Shown here: piece after piece, positions 15,212-16,843 of the stretch
Layout of the letters: every line of letters starts with the position of its first letter
Position numbering within the stretch: the stretch's first letter is position 1
NCBI GenBank assembly: GCA_023435645.1
Contig: JAEYRK010000003.1
Location: 1-16,843 of the forward strand
DNA: 16,843 bases
Reading direction: 5' to 3'
Origin: Bacillota bacterium
Lineage (GTDB): Bacteria > Bacillota > Clostridia > Lachnospirales > Lachnospiraceae
Made by a program: the position numbers and the translations under genes
The notes under the pieces: model-generated
Told to the model about the DNA's origin: nothing
What the model saw: only the letters and a program-made list of their open reading frames with translations
Databases searched by the model: none

Positions 15212-15238
15212 GGGTAAGTTACCCTAACCACCCTTAGG
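15212..15238. repeat. Small palindromes after the cvpA-like gene
   Basis: GGGTAA-G-TTACCC (15212-15224) is a perfect 13-bp palindrome, and CCTAA (15223-15227) pairs with TTAGG (15234-15238). The two overlap and cannot form together. There is no T-run. Beginning 3 bases after the stop codon, they may mark the transcript end or a protein-binding site. Confidence 0.35.
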
Positions 15239-15306
15239 CAGCAGGTATCATTAGACATCACAGGTACTGCCGGGATATCATCAGGAGCAGGTGCTAACTG
15301 TAATGT

Positions 15307-15334
15307 CAAGTAACCTTTAATTACTTCAAGTAAC
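15307..15334. promoter_or_regulatory. Operator-like repeats upstream of the aldolase gene
   Basis: CAAGTAAC occurs twice (15307-15314 and 15327-15334), exactly 20 bases apart, about two helix turns. The second copy is half of a perfect palindrome TTACTT-C-AAGTAA (15321-15333). The set lies about 50-75 bases before the start codon in an otherwise AT-rich leader, the right place for a repressor site. The regulator is not in this window. Confidence 0.45.
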
Positions 15335-15383
15335 ATAATTTCCACATAATAAAATAAACAACATAACTAAGGAGAGAATGATA

Positions 15384-16346
15384 ATGCATGAAGTGTTAAG
15401 TAAGATTCAGAAAATGGGTATTGTGCCTGTAATTAAGCTGGATGATGCCAAGGATGCAGTTCCTTTGGCAAAAGCCCTGTGTGACGGCGGACTTCCCTGT
15501 GCGGAGATCACCTTCCGTACGGCGGCGGCAGAGGAGTCCATCCGGCAGATGAGAAAGGCATTTCCTGATATGCTGATCGGTGCAGGAACCGTTCTGACAA
15601 CGGAACAGGTGGATTTGGCAGTTGCAGCAGGTGCTACCTTCATCGTAAGTCCCGGCTTGAATCCCAAGGTAGTCCGTTATTGTGTTGATAAGAACATTCC
15701 GATTACACCGGGGTGCTCGAATCCCAGTGACATAGAAGCGGCTCTGGAGCTTGGGATCGATGTGGTGAAATTCTTCCCTGCGGAAGCAGCAGGTGGCCTG
15801 GCAATGATAAAGGCAATATCAGCTCCTTATGTGAATGTTAAATTTATGCCGACAGGTGGAATCAATGCCAAAAATCTCACCACCTATTTGGATTTTCCTA
15901 AAATTATTGCCTGCGGTGGCAGCTGGATGGTAAGCGACGAGCTGATTAAGGCAGGAGCTTTTGATCAGATTACGGCGCTTACAAAGGAAGCGATTACCCA
16001 GATGCTCGGATTTGAGCTTCGTCATATCGGAATCAATGCTGCTGATGAGAGTGAAGCAGACGGTGTTGCTACTGCATTTGAAAGATTATTCGGCTTCGCT
16101 AAGAATGATGGCAGCAGCTCCATCTTCGCAGGAACCGGTATCGAAGTAATGAAATCCCCCTATCTGGGCCAAAAGGGTCATATTGCGATCCAAACGAATT
16201 ACATAGATCGTGCAATCTACCATATGGAAGCTCAGGGCTTTACCTTCCGGGAAGACAGCAAGAAATATGGCAAGAACGATAAGCTGGTGGCAATTTATCT
16301 GAAGGAAGAGCTGGGAGGCTTTGCGGTACATTTGCTGCAGAAGTAG
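15384..16346 (+). CDS. KDPG/KHG aldolase fused to a C-terminal VOC-like domain
   Basis: Residues 1-208 are a class I 2-dehydro-3-deoxy-phosphogluconate / 4-hydroxy-2-oxoglutarate aldolase: GIVPVIKLD (12-20), AEITFRT with E41 and R45, IGAGTVLT (65-72), the SPGLNP segment, TPGCSNPSD (108-116), the Schiff-base Lys129 in VVKFFPAE, and PTGGI (156-160). It splits KDPG into pyruvate and glyceraldehyde-3-phosphate in uronate or Entner-Doudoroff routes. Residues about 211-320 resemble a vicinal oxygen chelate domain, with LRHIGINA, GTGIEVMKSP, KGHIAIQT and GGFAVHLLQK strands; H214, E254, H266 and H316 are possible metal ligands. Plain Eda proteins are about 210 residues, so this is a fusion. ATG 15384 is preferred over ATG 15378 because AAGGAG (15369-15374) is then 9 rather than 3 bases away. 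No other sugar-acid genes are adjacent. Confidence 0.9.
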   Translation: MHEVLSKIQKMGIVPVIKLDDAKDAVPLAKALCDGGLPCAEITFRTAAAEESIRQMRKAFPDMLIGAGTVLTTEQVDLAVAAGATFIVSPGLNPKVVRYCVDKNIPITPGCSNPSDIEAALELGIDVVKFFPAEAAGGLAMIKAISAPYVNVKFMPTGGINAKNLTTYLDFPKIIACGGSWMVSDELIKAGAFDQITALTKEAITQMLGFELRHIGINAADESEADGVATAFERLFGFAKNDGSSSIFAGTGIEVMKSPYLGQKGHIAIQTNYIDRAIYHMEAQGFTFREDSKKYGKNDKLVAIYLKEELGGFAVHLLQK

Positions 16347-16353
16347 AATAAAA

Positions 16354-16401
16354 ATGAGAGCAAAGATGATAGCAAAGACGAGAGCAAAGATGAGAGCGAA
16401 G
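16354..16401. repeat. Four tandem copies of a 12-bp repeat
   Basis: The unit ATGAGAGCAAAG is repeated four times without gaps (16354-16365, 16366-16377, 16378-16389, 16390-16401), with one or two substitutions per copy. It starts seven bases after the aldolase stop. Read from ATG 16354 it would encode a 16-residue repeat of the type MRAK plus one Ile before TAG, but no ribosome binding site precedes it. It is most likely a noncoding minisatellite produced by slippage. Confidence 0.8.
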
Positions 16402-16506
16402 ATATAGGTTATAAAAGTTAACGGGGTACCTGTTTTGGAGTTGGTCCTTTTTCTAAGGATAGGGATGGGAGCTTTGATGGAGTACTTTTCGTTCCGATGA
16501 ATAAGA
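16402..16506. other. Gene-free stretch between the tandem repeat and the terminator
   Basis: I see no gene, promoter or notable repeat here. The only ATG with some purine-rich sequence before it opens an 11-codon frame that I do not consider real. Confidence 0.4.
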
Positions 16507-16554
16507 TAGCTGTCCATGGGGGAATAATAATCCATGGACAGCTAATTTCTTTTT
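16507..16554 (+). terminator. Strong rho-independent terminator before the rRNA operon
   Basis: A perfect 13-bp stem pairs 16507-16519 (TAGCTGTCCATGG) with 16532-16544 (CCATGGACAGCTA) across a 12-nt loop, followed by TTTCTTTTT (16546-16554). It ends the aldolase transcript and insulates the rRNA promoter that follows. Confidence 0.92.
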
Positions 16555-16610
16555 GCTCTCATTTATAAGTACAAGCCATAAATTGGATGAGAAAAAGTTA
16601 TAAAAAGCTG

Positions 16611-16639
16611 TTGACATAACATCTGGCAGATGCTATAAT
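16611..16639 (+). promoter_or_regulatory. Consensus promoter, probably rRNA operon P1
   Basis: A perfect TTGACA (16611-16616) is followed after 17 bases by a perfect TATAAT (16634-16639) with an extended TG one base upstream (16631-16632). An A/T-rich stretch (about 16590-16607) sits where an UP element would be. Fully consensus promoters of this kind are characteristic of stable RNA operons, and the sequence after it fits an rRNA leader. Confidence 0.88.
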
Positions 16640-16641
16640 CA

Positions 16642-16843
16642 TTTTTGCTGACGCGCCAAGAACTGACGCAGAAAGCAAAAAGTAAATTGGCTACAGACCT
16701 TAAAAATTAAGGATTGCAGCAAATATGAACCTTGATAATTGAACAGTAAAACAACCCTGAAAATTCTAAAAAACTCAGAGTTACACATGGCTCTGAAGAA
16801 AGCATTCTAACGAATGCTTGTAGATTTTCATGAGATATATCAG
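16642..16843 (+). ncRNA. Leader of an rRNA operon; 16S rRNA expected just past the window edge
   Basis: No coding frame follows the promoter. The leader is rich in hairpins: 16642-16649 with 16674-16681 (TTTTTGCT/AGCAAAAA), a perfect CCTTAA-AAA-TTAAGG (16698-16712), 16775-16780 with 16791-16796, and 16800-16806 with 16813-16819. The string CTTGATAATTGAACAGTAAA resembles the antiterminator and processing region before 16S rRNA in Lachnospiraceae as I recall it. The last bases, ending in ATATCAG, look like the sequence just before the conserved 16S start. The 16S gene itself is not in the window, so this is a context-based call. Confidence 0.7.

Noticed and set aside
16086..16535. Minus-strand frame with a hydrophobic FALIFALVFAIIFALIF repeat
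   Set aside because: The hydrophobic repeat is produced by the 12-bp tandem array; the rest lies antisense to the aldolase gene and across a terminator, with no start signal.
1..16843. CRISPR array, toxin-antitoxin pair, prophage or tRNA genes
   Set aside because: No spaced direct repeats, no paired small toxin and antitoxin frames, no phage structural genes and no tRNA cloverleaf sequences were recognised.

Overview
The window looks like the chromosome of a spore-forming, motile anaerobic Firmicute, most likely a Lachnospiraceae member related to Lachnoclostridium or Anaerocolumna. The evidence is the dnaX-ybaB-recR order, a YyaC-type spore protein, a Cache-domain chemoreceptor, strong AGGAGG-type ribosome binding sites, and a right edge that reads like a clostridial rRNA leader. 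The genus is an inference from protein style; no search was run.

Layout. Positions 21-740 encode an M15-type peptidoglycan peptidase. Positions 844-3541 hold a promoter, an HD-GYP c-di-GMP phosphodiesterase with a degenerate receiver domain, and dnaX. A nested hairpin (3601-3669) lies in the leader of ybaB-recR (3708-4666), which closes with an intrinsic terminator at 4746-4794. Positions 4800-7520 are an AT-rich accessory stretch with a frame-broken small gene, a BspA-like leucine-rich-repeat lipoprotein, and the remnant of an IS256-family insertion sequence. That remnant still carries a 20-bp hairpin over the transposase ribosome binding site.

Positions 7528-9549 encode a chemoreceptor, followed by a MITE- or terminator-like inverted repeat (9601-9668). 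Next come an unassigned coiled-coil membrane protein (9767-10870) and, converging on it with a single base between the stop codons, yyaC on the minus strand (10872-11453). Divergent from yyaC is a membrane LysM protein (11758-13020) whose N-terminal half resembles an MPN/JAB domain that has lost its metal ligands. After a strong terminator come a DUF5711-type anchored beta-propeller protein, a CvpA-family membrane protein, and a KDPG/KHG aldolase fused to a VOC-like domain. The window ends with a tandem repeat, a strong terminator, a consensus rRNA-type promoter and a leader that appears to stop just short of a 16S rRNA gene.

How the genes work together. dnaX, ybaB and recR form a replication and recombination-repair group with the c-di-GMP hydrolase upstream in the same transcription unit. 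The M15 peptidase, LysM protein, YyaC, DUF5711 protein and CvpA protein point to envelope and sporulation functions. I see no complete unknown multi-gene defence or biosynthetic system. The most unusual items are the MPN-like/LysM protein, the aldolase-VOC fusion with its palindromic upstream motif, the frame-broken small gene with a slippery heptamer at the break, and the hairpin-guarded insertion sequence remnant.
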